From Flammeovirgaceae bacterium UBA2366 (GTDB lineage: Bacteria > Bacteroidota > Bacteroidia > Cytophagales > Cyclobacteriaceae): a DNA stretch of 64,000 bases. A program made the translations under genes and the position numbers. Below the pieces are notes generated by a model, which had not been told where the DNA came from, searched no databases, and saw only the letters and a program-made list of their open reading frames with translations. The DNA lies in the NCBI GenBank assembly GCA_002344065.1, contig DDTK01000008.1:10619-74618 (forward strand), written 5' to 3'. Below are positions 8,648-17,315 of the stretch, piece by piece; the stretch's first letter is position 1; the number at the start of each line of letters is the position of its first letter.

Positions 8648-10123
8648 ATGTTGCTGATATCCCTCATTGTTATTCCTGCCCTTACTGCACTAGCAGTTAT
8701 GTTCGCGCGCAATGCGCAGCAGGTTAAAACACTGTCAGCAACAGGCATGAGCATTCAACTTATTCAGTCTTTCTATTTGTTATATGAATTTCTGAAAGAA
8801 AGATCTGCCGGAAATTCTGAAACCGTTTTATTTGGTAACCGGTTGGAATGGTACCCCAGTTTGCATATTTCATTTGATTATGGCGTAGACGGAATTTCCG
8901 TAGCCATGATCCTGCTAACTTCCATCGTAATCTTTACCGGGGTTTTTGCCAGTTGGGAGGTAAAAGATCAAGCCAAAGAATTCTTTGCTTCCCTAATCAT
9001 TCTTGCCACCGGTGTATTCGGGTTCTTTATTTCCCTTGATCTGTTCGTCATGTTCCTGTTCTTCGAACTGGCCGTTATCCCGATGTATTTGTTGATCGGC
9101 ATTTGGGGCAGTGGTAAGAAAGAATACAGTGCCATGAAGCTCACGCTGATGCTGATGGCGGGTTCTGCCCTATTGGTTGTCGGCATACTCGGTATTTATT
9201 TCCATTCCGATGTAAACGGTTCGCATAGCTTTAACATCATTGATCTGGCCAACCAAAATTTCCCAATGGAAATGCAACGCATTTTCTTCCCGTTAACTTT
9301 CATTGGCTTTGGCGTAATTGGTGCGTTGTTTCCTTTCCACACCTGGTCACCTGACGGACATAGCTCCGCACCCACAGCCGTTTCCATGCTGCATGCAGGA
9401 GTATTAATGAAGCTTGGCGGATATGGATGTTTGAAAGTTGCCATCTACTTAATGCCGCAAGCCGCCAACGAAATGGCCTGGATATTTTTAATTCTTACTT
9501 CCATTTCGGTAATCTATGGTGCCTTAGGTGTGATTGCACAAACTGATTTAAAATATATCAATGCGTATTCTTCCGTAAGCCATTGCGGGTTGGTGCTATT
9601 TGCTTTACTGATGCTGAATAAAACCGCCAGCAACGGGGCGGTGCTTCAAATGATTTCACATGGATTGATGACCGCACTCTTTTTTGCATTAATTGGCATG
9701 CTGTATTCCCGCACGCACACCCGTATTGTGCATGAAATGGGTGGATTGATGAAGGTATTACCCTTCTTATCGGTGTGCTATGTTATCGCTGGTTTGGCTT
9801 CGCTCGGTTTACCCGGGTTGAGTGGTTTTGTTGCTGAGATGACCATTTTTGTTGGCGCATTCCAGCATCCGGATATGTTTCACCGGGTGATCACCATCAT
9901 TGCCATTTCTTCCATTGTGGTTACGGCCGTTTATATTCTCAGGGTTGTAGGCGGATTGCTTATGGGGCCTATAAAAAATGAAGAATACAATAACCTCAAG
10001 GATGCAACCTGGTATGAAAGACTGGCGACCGTTACATTGATCGCTGCCATTGTGATTATAGGTATTGCGCCCCTTTGGCTTTCGGATATAATTATGGAAA
10101 GTTTGGGGGTAATTTTAAGATAA
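8648..10123 (+). CDS. nuoM: NADH-quinone oxidoreductase subunit M
   Basis: 491-residue antiporter-like subunit with about 14 hydrophobic helices. Signatures: FFELAVIPMYLLIGIWG near residue 138 with the conserved glutamate, LFPFHTWSPDGHSSAPTAVS near 227, and SSVSHCGLVLFAL near 310. It is followed by a 108-bp inverted-repeat element before nuoN, so nuoM and nuoN are not translationally coupled, unlike most of the operon. Confidence 0.97.
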   Translation: MLLISLIVIPALTALAVMFARNAQQVKTLSATGMSIQLIQSFYLLYEFLKERSAGNSETVLFGNRLEWYPSLHISFDYGVDGISVAMILLTSIVIFTGVFASWEVKDQAKEFFASLIILATGVFGFFISLDLFVMFLFFELAVIPMYLLIGIWGSGKKEYSAMKLTLMLMAGSALLVVGILGIYFHSDVNGSHSFNIIDLANQNFPMEMQRIFFPLTFIGFGVIGALFPFHTWSPDGHSSAPTAVSMLHAGVLMKLGGYGCLKVAIYLMPQAANEMAWIFLILTSISVIYGALGVIAQTDLKYINAYSSVSHCGLVLFALLMLNKTASNGAVLQMISHGLMTALFFALIGMLYSRTHTRIVHEMGGLMKVLPFLSVCYVIAGLASLGLPGLSGFVAEMTIFVGAFQHPDMFHRVITIIAISSIVVTAVYILRVVGGLLMGPIKNEEYNNLKDATWYERLATVTLIAAIVIIGIAPLWLSDIIMESLGVILR

Positions 10124-10125
10124 TT

Positions 10126-10233
10126 CGTCATTGCGAGGAATGACGGGAAGGTTTATGCGCGGGATGATGAAGCAATCCGAACTTGGGATTGCTTCGCACC
10201 AAGCACGTGCCATCGCTTCGGCTCGCAATGACG
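10126..10233. repeat. MITE/REP-like element, copy 1 (between nuoM and nuoN)
   Basis: 108-bp element bounded by perfect 12-base terminal inverted repeats CGTCATTGCGAG (10126-10137) and CTCGCAATGACG (10222-10233). Inside is a second perfect hairpin, GAAGCAATCC (10169-10178) with GGATTGCTTC (10186-10195). Related copies lie at 43276-43398 and 44513-44644. No coding capacity. It sits inside the nuo operon without disrupting a gene. Confidence 0.9.
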
Positions 10234-10248
10234 CTTGATAAATAGGAT

Positions 10249-11664
10249 ATGGGTGTATCAGAACTTCTTTTAATGCGACACGAATGGGCCTTGGTGGCTG
10301 CCGTATTGCTATTATTAATTTTTGAAATCGCTCTGCCTGAAAATGGTAAGAAGAAAATAAACTTTATTGCTGCGATACTGGTAGCTACCGCAACCATTAT
10401 TGGATTTTTACCGGCTGAACAAGGCACACTGTTTGGCGGCATGTATATCACAGATCCGCTGCGCCAGCTGATGAAAAACATTCTCAACATCGGGGTGGTG
10501 TTAATCTTTCTTCAAAGTGTTCATTGGCTTAGTCAGGATTTATACAAAGACCGGTCTTCAGAGTTTTATATGCTCATCCTCGCTAGTCTGATCGGTGTTA
10601 ATTACATGATCTCCTCAGGACATTTTCTAATGTTTTATCTTGGCCTTGAACTCACCACTATTCCAATCGCAGCCCTTGCATCGTATGAACAGTTTAAAAG
10701 TAAATCTGCTGAAGCCGGTATAAAACTTATTTTATCTTCGGCCTTCTCTTCCGCTATTTTGTTGTTTGGCCTGTCGGTGATTTACGCGAATACCGGCAGT
10801 TTATATTTTGAAGGCTTTAAGTTTTCGAATTCGCTGATAAATGTATTAGGGTTCATCTTCTTTTTTTCCGGCCTTGCTTTTAAAATCAGCATTGTACCGT
10901 TCCACTTATGGACAGCCGATGTGTATGAGGGTTCCCCAACCAATGTTACATCCTACTTATCCGTTATCTCCAAAGGCTCGGCCATTTTCATTTTGGTTAT
11001 CGTATTGTTCACGTTGTTTAATTCCATTCAATTGTTGTGGCAGGATGTACTTTACGCCACCGCCATCCTTACCATGACCATCGGTAATTTATTTGCTATC
11101 CGGCAGCAAAACCTGAAACGCTTCCTTGCCTTCTCTTCCATTGCCCAGGCTGGGTTTATTATGCTGGGCGTCATCAACGCGTCAGCATTAGGTATGGCTA
11201 CGGTAATCTATTTCATAGTGGTCTATGTTTTCTCCAACCTGGCAGCCTTTGGGGTTATTCAAACGGTGGGGCATGCATCAGGCAAAGTTACCATTGATGA
11301 TTACAACGGGTTGTATAAAACCAATCCACAACTAAGTTTGGTTATGATGCTGGCGTTGTTCTCATTAGCTGGAATTCCACCGTTGGCCGGATTTTTTGGG
11401 AAATTCTTTTTGTTCACCGCTGTAGCCGAAAGCGGATTTTATGTACTCTTAATGATTGCCGTACTCAACACAGTAATCTCGTTGTATTATTACCTACTGG
11501 TAGTAAAAGCCATGTTCATCAATAGCCAAGAAAATCCAATTGCTCCTTTTAAAAGTGATTACGCCATGCGGATTTCATTAGTGATTTGTGTTGCGGGCAT
11601 ACTGGTAACCGGATTTTACAGTCCGGTGTTTGAATACATTAAAAACCTTTGCGAAACTTTCTGA
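10249..11664 (+). CDS. nuoN: NADH-quinone oxidoreductase subunit N
   Basis: 471-residue antiporter-like subunit with about 14 hydrophobic segments. Signatures: LGLELTTIPIAALASYEQ near residue 131 with the conserved glutamate, FKISIVPFHLWTADVYEGSP near 209, SSIAQAGFIMLG and LFSLAGIPPLAGFFGKF near 366. It closes the set of 11 complex I genes. Its TGA stop overlaps the ATG of the next small gene by one base. Confidence 0.97.
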   Translation: MGVSELLLMRHEWALVAAVLLLLIFEIALPENGKKKINFIAAILVATATIIGFLPAEQGTLFGGMYITDPLRQLMKNILNIGVVLIFLQSVHWLSQDLYKDRSSEFYMLILASLIGVNYMISSGHFLMFYLGLELTTIPIAALASYEQFKSKSAEAGIKLILSSAFSSAILLFGLSVIYANTGSLYFEGFKFSNSLINVLGFIFFFSGLAFKISIVPFHLWTADVYEGSPTNVTSYLSVISKGSAIFILVIVLFTLFNSIQLLWQDVLYATAILTMTIGNLFAIRQQNLKRFLAFSSIAQAGFIMLGVINASALGMATVIYFIVVYVFSNLAAFGVIQTVGHASGKVTIDDYNGLYKTNPQLSLVMMLALFSLAGIPPLAGFFGKFFLFTAVAESGFYVLLMIAVLNTVISLYYYLLVVKAMFINSQENPIAPFKSDYAMRISLVICVAGILVTGFYSPVFEYIKNLCETF

Positions 11665-11999
11665 TGGCACTCGATAAATTCCAACATCCCACCAAAGAAA
11701 TTGACGGTAAAACCTTCCGCATTATTGAAACGGGTATTTCAAAAAGTCGTGCCGATTTTATTATTCAGTTACTCACCCATAACAAGTTAGAAACTCAATT
11801 GGAAAATGATCCTCCTAAAGAAGGCTCAGAACAGACCTTCACGATTATTACGCCTGATGTTACGTTCAACCCCATCGTAAAAGTTTACAACCGTGAACTG
11901 CGTACATTAGCCGGTCACCGCGTTACCCCCGACATCTGGAACCAGCTAACCGACAAACCAGAGCCAAATTATTGGGATTTGAGCAAGAAGACTAAGTGA
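11664..11999 (+). CDS. Small soluble protein of unknown function, last gene of the nuo operon
   Basis: 111 residues from the ATG at 11664 (a TTG five codons upstream would lie inside nuoN). The ATG overlaps the nuoN stop codon, so it is translated with the nuo genes. The sequence is hydrophilic, without signal peptide, membrane segment or cysteines. It has an alpha-beta pattern with SRADFIIQLLTHNKLETQLE in the first half and a QTFTIITPDVTFNPIVKVYNREL core. I do not recognise the family. Its position suggests an accessory or unrelated co-transcribed role. It converges with the MBL gene, whose stop is 7 bp away. Confidence 0.75.
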   Translation: MALDKFQHPTKEIDGKTFRIIETGISKSRADFIIQLLTHNKLETQLENDPPKEGSEQTFTIITPDVTFNPIVKVYNRELRTLAGHRVTPDIWNQLTDKPEPNYWDLSKKTK

Positions 12000-12006
12000 T
12001 TAATAT

Positions 12007-12870
12007 TTACTTCAGATACAAATCGTTTCGCAACCTTACAAAAACATCATTGTCATGCGATGGTAAATAAACAAGCTTATTGACTTGGGAATAATTCTTT
12101 ATGGTGCAAATAGTTTTCAACGATTTCCGAAAATGCTGGTGACCCCCTGCATTAATATTATTGATCAACTGATTCTGATCATACGTTACATCCCCTGCCA
12201 GCATATAATGCAATTCCCTGGACTTAACCAATACAGAGCAATGTCCTAATGTATGTCCGGGTGTATGCACCAATACAATTTCACCTGACTTGGTTAGTGA
12301 AGCATAATGAGAAAAGAATTGATTATCCGTTGAATTTAGATCTACCAATCTTGGCCGAAACCACTTCGGGTACAAACTGGGTAAAGCAAAACTCGGTTTT
12401 TGCCATTCTAACCGGTTTACCAATATTTCAGTCTTGTCAAAATAATGCAGTCCATCAAAATGATCCAGATGAAGATGGGTAAGGATAACCTTGCTGATAT
12501 CGCGTTGCTGATAACCCAGCCTCTCCAACTGATTACCCACCTCTTCCTCTTCGCGAACCTTAAACTTAAACGATCGGGTATTGATGTAGTTCAGCACTAA
12601 ACCTTCTTGTTTAAAATAATCTGGCTCAGAAACCTTCGCATTTTCACCTGTGTCAACTACGAATAAGCCCTCCGGATGATCAATAACCCAAACCATAATC
12701 GGCATGTATTCCGTCCATTTATTATCCATCAGAAAATTGATTTTTGAAACGTATTGACCTCCTTTGGCAGTTCGGAATCGTGACTTAACACTTACCCTTC
12801 CGGTACTAAATCCATGCAAAAAACCGTCACCATCCAAAAATCTAACAGGTTTTGAAATAAGCTGTTCCAT
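12007..12870 (-). CDS. Metallo-beta-lactamase-fold hydrolase, N-acyl-homoserine-lactonase-like
   Basis: 287 residues, cytoplasmic (no signal peptide). The dizinc motif is complete: His132, His134, Asp136 and His137 in THLHLDHFDG, His206 in HTPGHTLGH, Asp227 in LAGDVTY and His272. The order and spacing resemble lactonases of the AttM/AiiA group, which open homoserine-lactone rings, but the fold covers many hydrolases and the substrate is not established. Lying 62 bp downstream of the crp gene on the same strand, it has its own promoter with a perfect TGA-N6-TCA operator at 12924-12935, so it belongs to the candidate redox regulon. Confidence 0.88.
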   Translation of the reverse strand: MEQLISKPVRFLDGDGFLHGFSTGRVSVKSRFRTAKGGQYVSKINFLMDNKWTEYMPIMVWVIDHPEGLFVVDTGENAKVSEPDYFKQEGLVLNYINTRSFKFKVREEEEVGNQLERLGYQQRDISKVILTHLHLDHFDGLHYFDKTEILVNRLEWQKPSFALPSLYPKWFRPRLVDLNSTDNQFFSHYASLTKSGEIVLVHTPGHTLGHCSVLVKSRELHYMLAGDVTYDQNQLINNINAGGHQHFRKSLKTICTIKNYSQVNKLVYLPSHDNDVFVRLRNDLYLK

Positions 12871-12892
12871 AATCTAGTTGTTAATTATGGAT

Positions 12893-12935
12893 CAAAATTG
12901 AGTAAGAATACGTTGGCAGCGCTTGACTTATATCA
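12893..12935 (-). promoter_or_regulatory. Candidate Crp/Fnr-type operator and promoter of the MBL hydrolase gene
   Basis: On the minus strand TGATATAAGTCA (12924-12935), flanked by T and A to give an FNR/FixK-like TTGA-N6-TCAA. Exactly 35 bases downstream of its first base lies CAATTTTG (12893-12900), five of six matches to TAnnTTTG. The operator overlaps the stop codon of the crp gene. The spacing equals that at ccoN, usp, nrdJ, nifJ and the KAS III gene. Confidence 0.7.
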
Positions 12936-13466
12936 AGAAATGATTTCGCGCCTCACACGGCTTAAGGTTTCCGGACTCATGCCCAGGTAACTGGCTATAA
13001 ACTTCAAAGGAACTTGCATTAGAATTTCCGGATAGGATTCCATAAACCATAAATACCTATTCTTAGCATCCAGTTTAAGCATCTTGGAAATCCTGATGTC
13101 CTTTTGAATACAAACCTGTTCGATCATTTTACGGCCATACCCGTTAGCCTCAAAACTATCTTTAAACAAATCATGAAGCGTCTCAAAATGAATAACCTGT
13201 AAACTCACTTTTGTTAAGGCCACAATATTTTCAAAAGAAGGTTTCTGCTCATAAAAGCTGTAGAACGAACCGCAGAAATTATCCGGAGTAAAAAATGTTG
13301 TAGCTACTTCTTCGCCTTTATGGTCGATTTGATAGCTCAATAAAAAACCAGAATTAACAAAAGCGATGGTCTTTGAGGTTTCACCTTCTTTTACAAAATA
13401 TTCACCTGCAGTTAAGTCCCGTGCTGAAAAGTATTTCTTTAACGAATCAGGAAAAGGCATCATCAA
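12933..13466 (-). CDS. Crp/Fnr-family transcriptional regulator
   Basis: 177 residues: an N-terminal cyclic-nucleotide-binding beta-roll (about 1-115, with GEYFVKEGE and FCGSFYSFYEQKPS) and a short helix-turn-helix at the very end. The recognition helix reads SPETLSRVRR, with the Glu-x3-Arg pair that in FNR and CRP reads the TGA half-site; Thr and Ser positions resemble FNR. No N-terminal cysteine cluster, so not an oxygen-labile Fe-S FNR. The C terminus is shorter than in classical Crp proteins, stopping right after the recognition helix. Possible reader of the operators described here. Confidence 0.9.
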   Translation of the reverse strand: MMMPFPDSLKKYFSARDLTAGEYFVKEGETSKTIAFVNSGFLLSYQIDHKGEEVATTFFTPDNFCGSFYSFYEQKPSFENIVALTKVSLQVIHFETLHDLFKDSFEANGYGRKMIEQVCIQKDIRISKMLKLDAKNRYLWFMESYPEILMQVPLKFIASYLGMSPETLSRVRREIIS

Positions 13467-13487
13467 TGGCTATATAAAAAAACATAA

Positions 13488-14402
13488 TTACTCACCCTCC
13501 AGCGGCCGCTTCTTGATCATGCCACCTTTAATATCGTTAACACTGTTCTCTACCACAAAAGCATTCTCATCAATCTTGGCAATTTCAGTTTTCATTTTCT
13601 GGAGTTCCAGGCGTGTAATAACGGTATAAATCACATCATAATCTTTCGTGCGATGCCCGGTTTTTCCATACCCGCCACTACCTTTCAAAATAGTTACGCC
13701 TCTCCCCATTTTACCTGTAATAGCACGTTTTATTTCATCACTCCGTTCAGAGACAATCATTACACTGGTATATTCTTCAATGCCATGTACAACAAAGTCA
13801 ACCGTTTTAGAAGCGACCAGGTAGGTGAGTATGGCATACAAAGCTGTTTCAATATTGACAACATAGGCTGCTACCGAAAAAATTATAATATTGAAACTCA
13901 GGATGAAGTCACCCACGGTAAGGGTGGTTTTTCGGCTACTGTAAATAGCCAGCACTTCGGTGCCATCAATTACACTACCCCCGCGTATGGAAAGGCCAAT
14001 ACCGGCCCCCAGAAAAAATCCGCCAAACACGGAGATTAACAATTTGTCGGAAGTAATAATGGGAAATTCAAGAAAGCGCAACACAACAGCCAACAGAAAA
14101 ATTGCGAGTAATGTTTTTGCAGCAAACTTTTTTGACACCTGTGTGTAGGCTATTACCACAAAGGGTAAATTAATAATGAATACGAGGTAAGCTAAATTTA
14201 TTTCGGTGAGAACATTTACCAACAAGGAAATACCCATTACTCCGCCATCCAAAAATTTGTTTGGAAGCAGGAAGCCCTTCAGTCCGAACCCGGCCGCCAA
14301 AACACCCGATGAAATAAACAGGGTGTCCTTAATCATCCGCTCAATGTTGATTCTACGGATGCGTAGTGCGCTTAGCTGATTCCATCGCTGCTGACTGCCC
14401 AT
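13488..14402 (-). CDS. YitT-family membrane protein with DUF2179 domain
   Basis: 304 residues. The N-terminal two thirds hold five or six hydrophobic segments with the family hallmark GFGLKGFLLPNKFLDGGVMG, and further GAGIGLSIRGGSVIDGTEVL. The C-terminal soluble part (about 215-300) has the DUF2179 pattern RGVTILKGSGGYGKTGH. The cellular role of the family is not established; some members have been linked to solute export. The ATG at 14402 is the longest start, but Met23 (14336) is a plausible alternative directly before the first membrane region. Confidence 0.88.
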   Translation of the reverse strand: MGSQQRWNQLSALRIRRINIERMIKDTLFISSGVLAAGFGLKGFLLPNKFLDGGVMGISLLVNVLTEINLAYLVFIINLPFVVIAYTQVSKKFAAKTLLAIFLLAVVLRFLEFPIITSDKLLISVFGGFFLGAGIGLSIRGGSVIDGTEVLAIYSSRKTTLTVGDFILSFNIIIFSVAAYVVNIETALYAILTYLVASKTVDFVVHGIEEYTSVMIVSERSDEIKRAITGKMGRGVTILKGSGGYGKTGHRTKDYDVIYTVITRLELQKMKTEIAKIDENAFVVENSVNDIKGGMIKKRPLEGE

Positions 14403-14543
14403 AATGCTAAAAATACCACTTCGGTTGTCAATTCGCCAATGGGATAATTAGACGATTCGTTGATGGGTTGATTTGCTGATAAAAATCGACCTTGAAATGA
14501 TTACATTTTGATGTGCTGAATAATTAAACTCGTCACAATACAT

Positions 14544-14574
14544 AAAAAAAGCCAACCTGAAACATCAGATTGGC
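14544..14574 (-). terminator. Terminator of the amidohydrolase operon
   Basis: On the minus strand a 9-bp stem (one mismatch) formed by 14566-14574 and 14551-14559 is followed by a run of seven T (plus-strand A7 at 14544-14550). It lies 43 bp beyond the stop of the last amidohydrolase gene, as expected for a rho-independent terminator. Confidence 0.8.
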
Positions 14575-14616
14575 CTTTTAATCATCAGCTCATTAACAAA
14601 TCAACTCATCAACTCA

Positions 14617-15921
14617 TCACTTCTTCACCCCAGGTGAGCGTTGCAAAAATTCATCGTACAATTCCGTCTGGCGGCTTACCATTGGCATCTGCCAGCCTTC
14701 AATAAATACATGCTGTATCTGTGTTTTTGTTTCGAACGGATCACCATCACAAACAAAAAGTGTCGCACTCTTTCCGGTTTCAATAGAACCTAATCTATCG
14801 GCCACACCAAAAATCTGTGCCGGTACAATGGTAACAGCTTTCAGTGCTTCTTCCCTGCCCATACCATAAGCAGCAGCAAAGCCAGCGTGGTACGGCAGGT
14901 TGCGATAGTTCATGTTACGGTCACCAGCCTGGAGGGCAACGGTTACACCTGCTTTACGCATTAACCCCGGATTGGCATACGGACGATCATAACGATCGTA
15001 CTCGCGTGTGGGCAAGCTCTGCACCGGTCCGGCAATTACCGGAATTTTTGCTTTCGCGATTTCATCGGCCACACGCCAGCCTTCTGAAACACCAGAGAAG
15101 ATCACTTTCTTCACCTTCTTTTCCTGAACCCATTTAATGGCAGCCTGAATATCCTTTGAGGCATTAACATCGACTAACAACGTACGCTCACCGCGTACAA
15201 CAGGTAATAGGGCAGCAAGCTGAGGGTAGTATTCAACCTTTCCTTTGTTAGCAGAATCCAGTTTATGGTATTGAACAGCCTTCTCCCACACCTCGTTTAT
15301 TTTTGCCAGGCTCTTTTCATTGGCTTTTTTTATTTCCTCATCCGATCTGCGATCGAAGAATCCTCTTCTTCCGGTGGCCGGGAAATTCATGACTACCGCA
15401 TCGAACCCGGCATACATCTGATCAGGCGTGTAGCCATGAAGATTGATTAATGAGGCTGTACCAGAAAACAATCCGCCTTGAGGAACAACCAATGTTGTGG
15501 TTACTCCGCTCACGCGTGTAACGGGTATGGCAACCGCATTGGGGTTAACAGCCGCGAGCGCCTTCATCTGCGGAACCACATCTCCCACTTCATTGTAATC
15601 ATTGGTGCGTGGATCAGAACCTACTTCGGAAAGGCCAAGTATGGAACCTCCATCAATCATGCCCGGGTAAATAAACTTTCCGTTACAATCGATAACCGTG
15701 GCACCTTGCGGGATGGTGACATTGGTACCCACTGCGGTAATTTTTCCTTCACTGATGACCACCGTTCCGTTTTGGATAACGCCTTTGGTTATAGTTTCAA
15801 TAGTTGCACCCGTTAGCGCGAACGTACCACTTTTACCTTTTGGGCTTTGCGCGTGTATCGTATGGGTCAGGACTGTAATAATCAATAGCAGTGCCGACAA
15901 TTTTATAATTGTAGTTCTCAT
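14617..15921 (-). CDS. Exported amidohydrolase-like protein with degenerate metal site
   Basis: 434 residues with a signal peptide (hydrophobic core 8-20, ending HTIHAQS). Amidohydrolase fold: N-terminal beta-sandwich with GAT(I)ETIT and PGMIDGGS, TIM-barrel body, and C-terminal GSIETGKSATLFVCDGDPF. The position that normally reads DxHxH after PGMID is GGS-I, so two of the metal-binding histidines are missing; enzyme activity through the usual mechanism is doubtful. Last of three co-directional paralogues; its start overlaps the preceding stop by four bases. It may act as a partner or scaffold of the intact middle paralogue (inference). Confidence 0.85.
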   Translation of the reverse strand: MRTTIIKLSALLLIITVLTHTIHAQSPKGKSGTFALTGATIETITKGVIQNGTVVISEGKITAVGTNVTIPQGATVIDCNGKFIYPGMIDGGSILGLSEVGSDPRTNDYNEVGDVVPQMKALAAVNPNAVAIPVTRVSGVTTTLVVPQGGLFSGTASLINLHGYTPDQMYAGFDAVVMNFPATGRRGFFDRRSDEEIKKANEKSLAKINEVWEKAVQYHKLDSANKGKVEYYPQLAALLPVVRGERTLLVDVNASKDIQAAIKWVQEKKVKKVIFSGVSEGWRVADEIAKAKIPVIAGPVQSLPTREYDRYDRPYANPGLMRKAGVTVALQAGDRNMNYRNLPYHAGFAAAYGMGREEALKAVTIVPAQIFGVADRLGSIETGKSATLFVCDGDPFETKTQIQHVFIEGWQMPMVSRQTELYDEFLQRSPGVKK

Positions 15922-17303
15922 TTCTCCAAAAGGTTAAAGCCAAACAATTTTGCGGTTTCATACACTGCACCTTGCATGCAACTTTCATGGTCGTGGCCAG
16001 AACTGGTGTGCAGCGTAACATCAATCGTCTGCTTCGGATCAACGTAAATGCGCTGATCATCGGCATCTTTTTCTCGATCAAAGCGAACAACACCATCAAC
16101 AATCGTGATCATAGGAATTGTATAAACTGAAAGTGGATGATTTTTAAAGATGGTGATGTCTGCTTCCTTACCTACTTCAATGGAGCCTACCCGACCATCA
16201 ATACCCAATTGTTTGGCTGGGTTAATGGTAATTAATGCCAACGCTTCATCATCGGTAAGCTGACCATACTTCTGTGTTTTGCCCGCCTCGTGGTACAGGT
16301 GGCGCATCAGTTCGCCATCATCGGAGTTGATGGAGGTAGTAACACCATTGCGGGTTAAAATAGCAGCGTTATAGGCCGTTGAGTAATACACTTCAAACTT
16401 ATACGCCCACCAGTCGGAAAATACGGATGCCCCAGCACCGTAGGCAGCCAACTCAGGCGCTACTTTAAACCCCTCATTCACGTGCTGGAAAACCAGGCGT
16501 TTAATGCCGAAATCTTTACACACATTTAACAACATATAAATTTCATCGGCCCGATACGAGTGACAGTGAATGATGATGTTGCCACGTAAAATATCGGCCA
16601 TGGTTTCAAGTCGCTTGTTATAGGCTGGCGGTGTGCCGCGAAAGCCTTTTTGAACTTTCGCTTTGTTGTAGGCATCCCATGCTTCCATATAGGCCTTGCC
16701 TTGTGAGAAAGCCTCACGGATCACAAACTCCACACCCATACGGGTACGTGGTACAATACCGTTTCCGCTTCCATGAACCCGTGTTGGATTTTCACCTAAT
16801 GCAAATTTGATGGTACGTGGAGCGCCTTCCATTTTCATGGCTTCAGGATCTTTCACCCCATAGCGAAGCTTCAGTGTTTCACACTCACCTCCTATGGCGT
16901 TGGCTGACCCATGCATGGCATGAATTGACGTTACACCCCCTGCCAGTGCCCGATATAAACCCACCTGAAATGGATTCACAGCATCACCCGTGAAAACTTC
17001 GGCCGTTACCGGTGCCGTTGCTTCGTTGATGGCATCAATACCGGCATGCGAATGTGCATCAATAATGCCCGGCATTACAAACATGCCGGCAGCATCAATT
17101 ACACGAAAACCAGATGGCGCTGCAATTCCCTTTCCAATCTGGCTGATCTTTCCATCACGCACCAATACATCGGTGTTTTCAAGGGTGCCCTTGGTAACGG
17201 TTAATACGGTGCCTCCTTTTATCAGCACGTTGCCACGATCCACCTGTGCCTGCACAAGGCTTACCGAGGTGAAAACTGTAAATGCTATTAATATCCTTTT
17301 CAT
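15918..17303 (-). CDS. Exported amidohydrolase (metal-dependent), probably periplasmic
   Basis: 461 residues with a signal peptide ending VSLVQAQ (near residue 20). This is the only one of the three neighbours with an intact metal site: DAHSH after MPGII near residue 82, an HCHSY histidine pair near 248, QHVNEG near 274 and the catalytic-type SDDGE near 328. The C-terminal GSIEVGKEADITIFKNHPLSVY closes the beta-sandwich typical of imidazolonepropionase/dipeptidase-like amidohydrolases. Natural substrate unknown; peptide or cyclic-amide hydrolysis is likely. It forms an operon with the flanking paralogues (4-base overlap, 12-bp gap). Confidence 0.88.
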   Translation of the reverse strand: MKRILIAFTVFTSVSLVQAQVDRGNVLIKGGTVLTVTKGTLENTDVLVRDGKISQIGKGIAAPSGFRVIDAAGMFVMPGIIDAHSHAGIDAINEATAPVTAEVFTGDAVNPFQVGLYRALAGGVTSIHAMHGSANAIGGECETLKLRYGVKDPEAMKMEGAPRTIKFALGENPTRVHGSGNGIVPRTRMGVEFVIREAFSQGKAYMEAWDAYNKAKVQKGFRGTPPAYNKRLETMADILRGNIIIHCHSYRADEIYMLLNVCKDFGIKRLVFQHVNEGFKVAPELAAYGAGASVFSDWWAYKFEVYYSTAYNAAILTRNGVTTSINSDDGELMRHLYHEAGKTQKYGQLTDDEALALITINPAKQLGIDGRVGSIEVGKEADITIFKNHPLSVYTIPMITIVDGVVRFDREKDADDQRIYVDPKQTIDVTLHTSSGHDHESCMQGAVYETAKLFGFNLLEK

Positions 17304-17315
17304 AATTCTTGCTGA

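Noticed and set aside
14477..14488. TGATAAAAATCG as a further regulon operator upstream of the YitT gene
   Set aside because: One mismatch, and no -7 element at 34-36 or 57-58 bases in the required direction.
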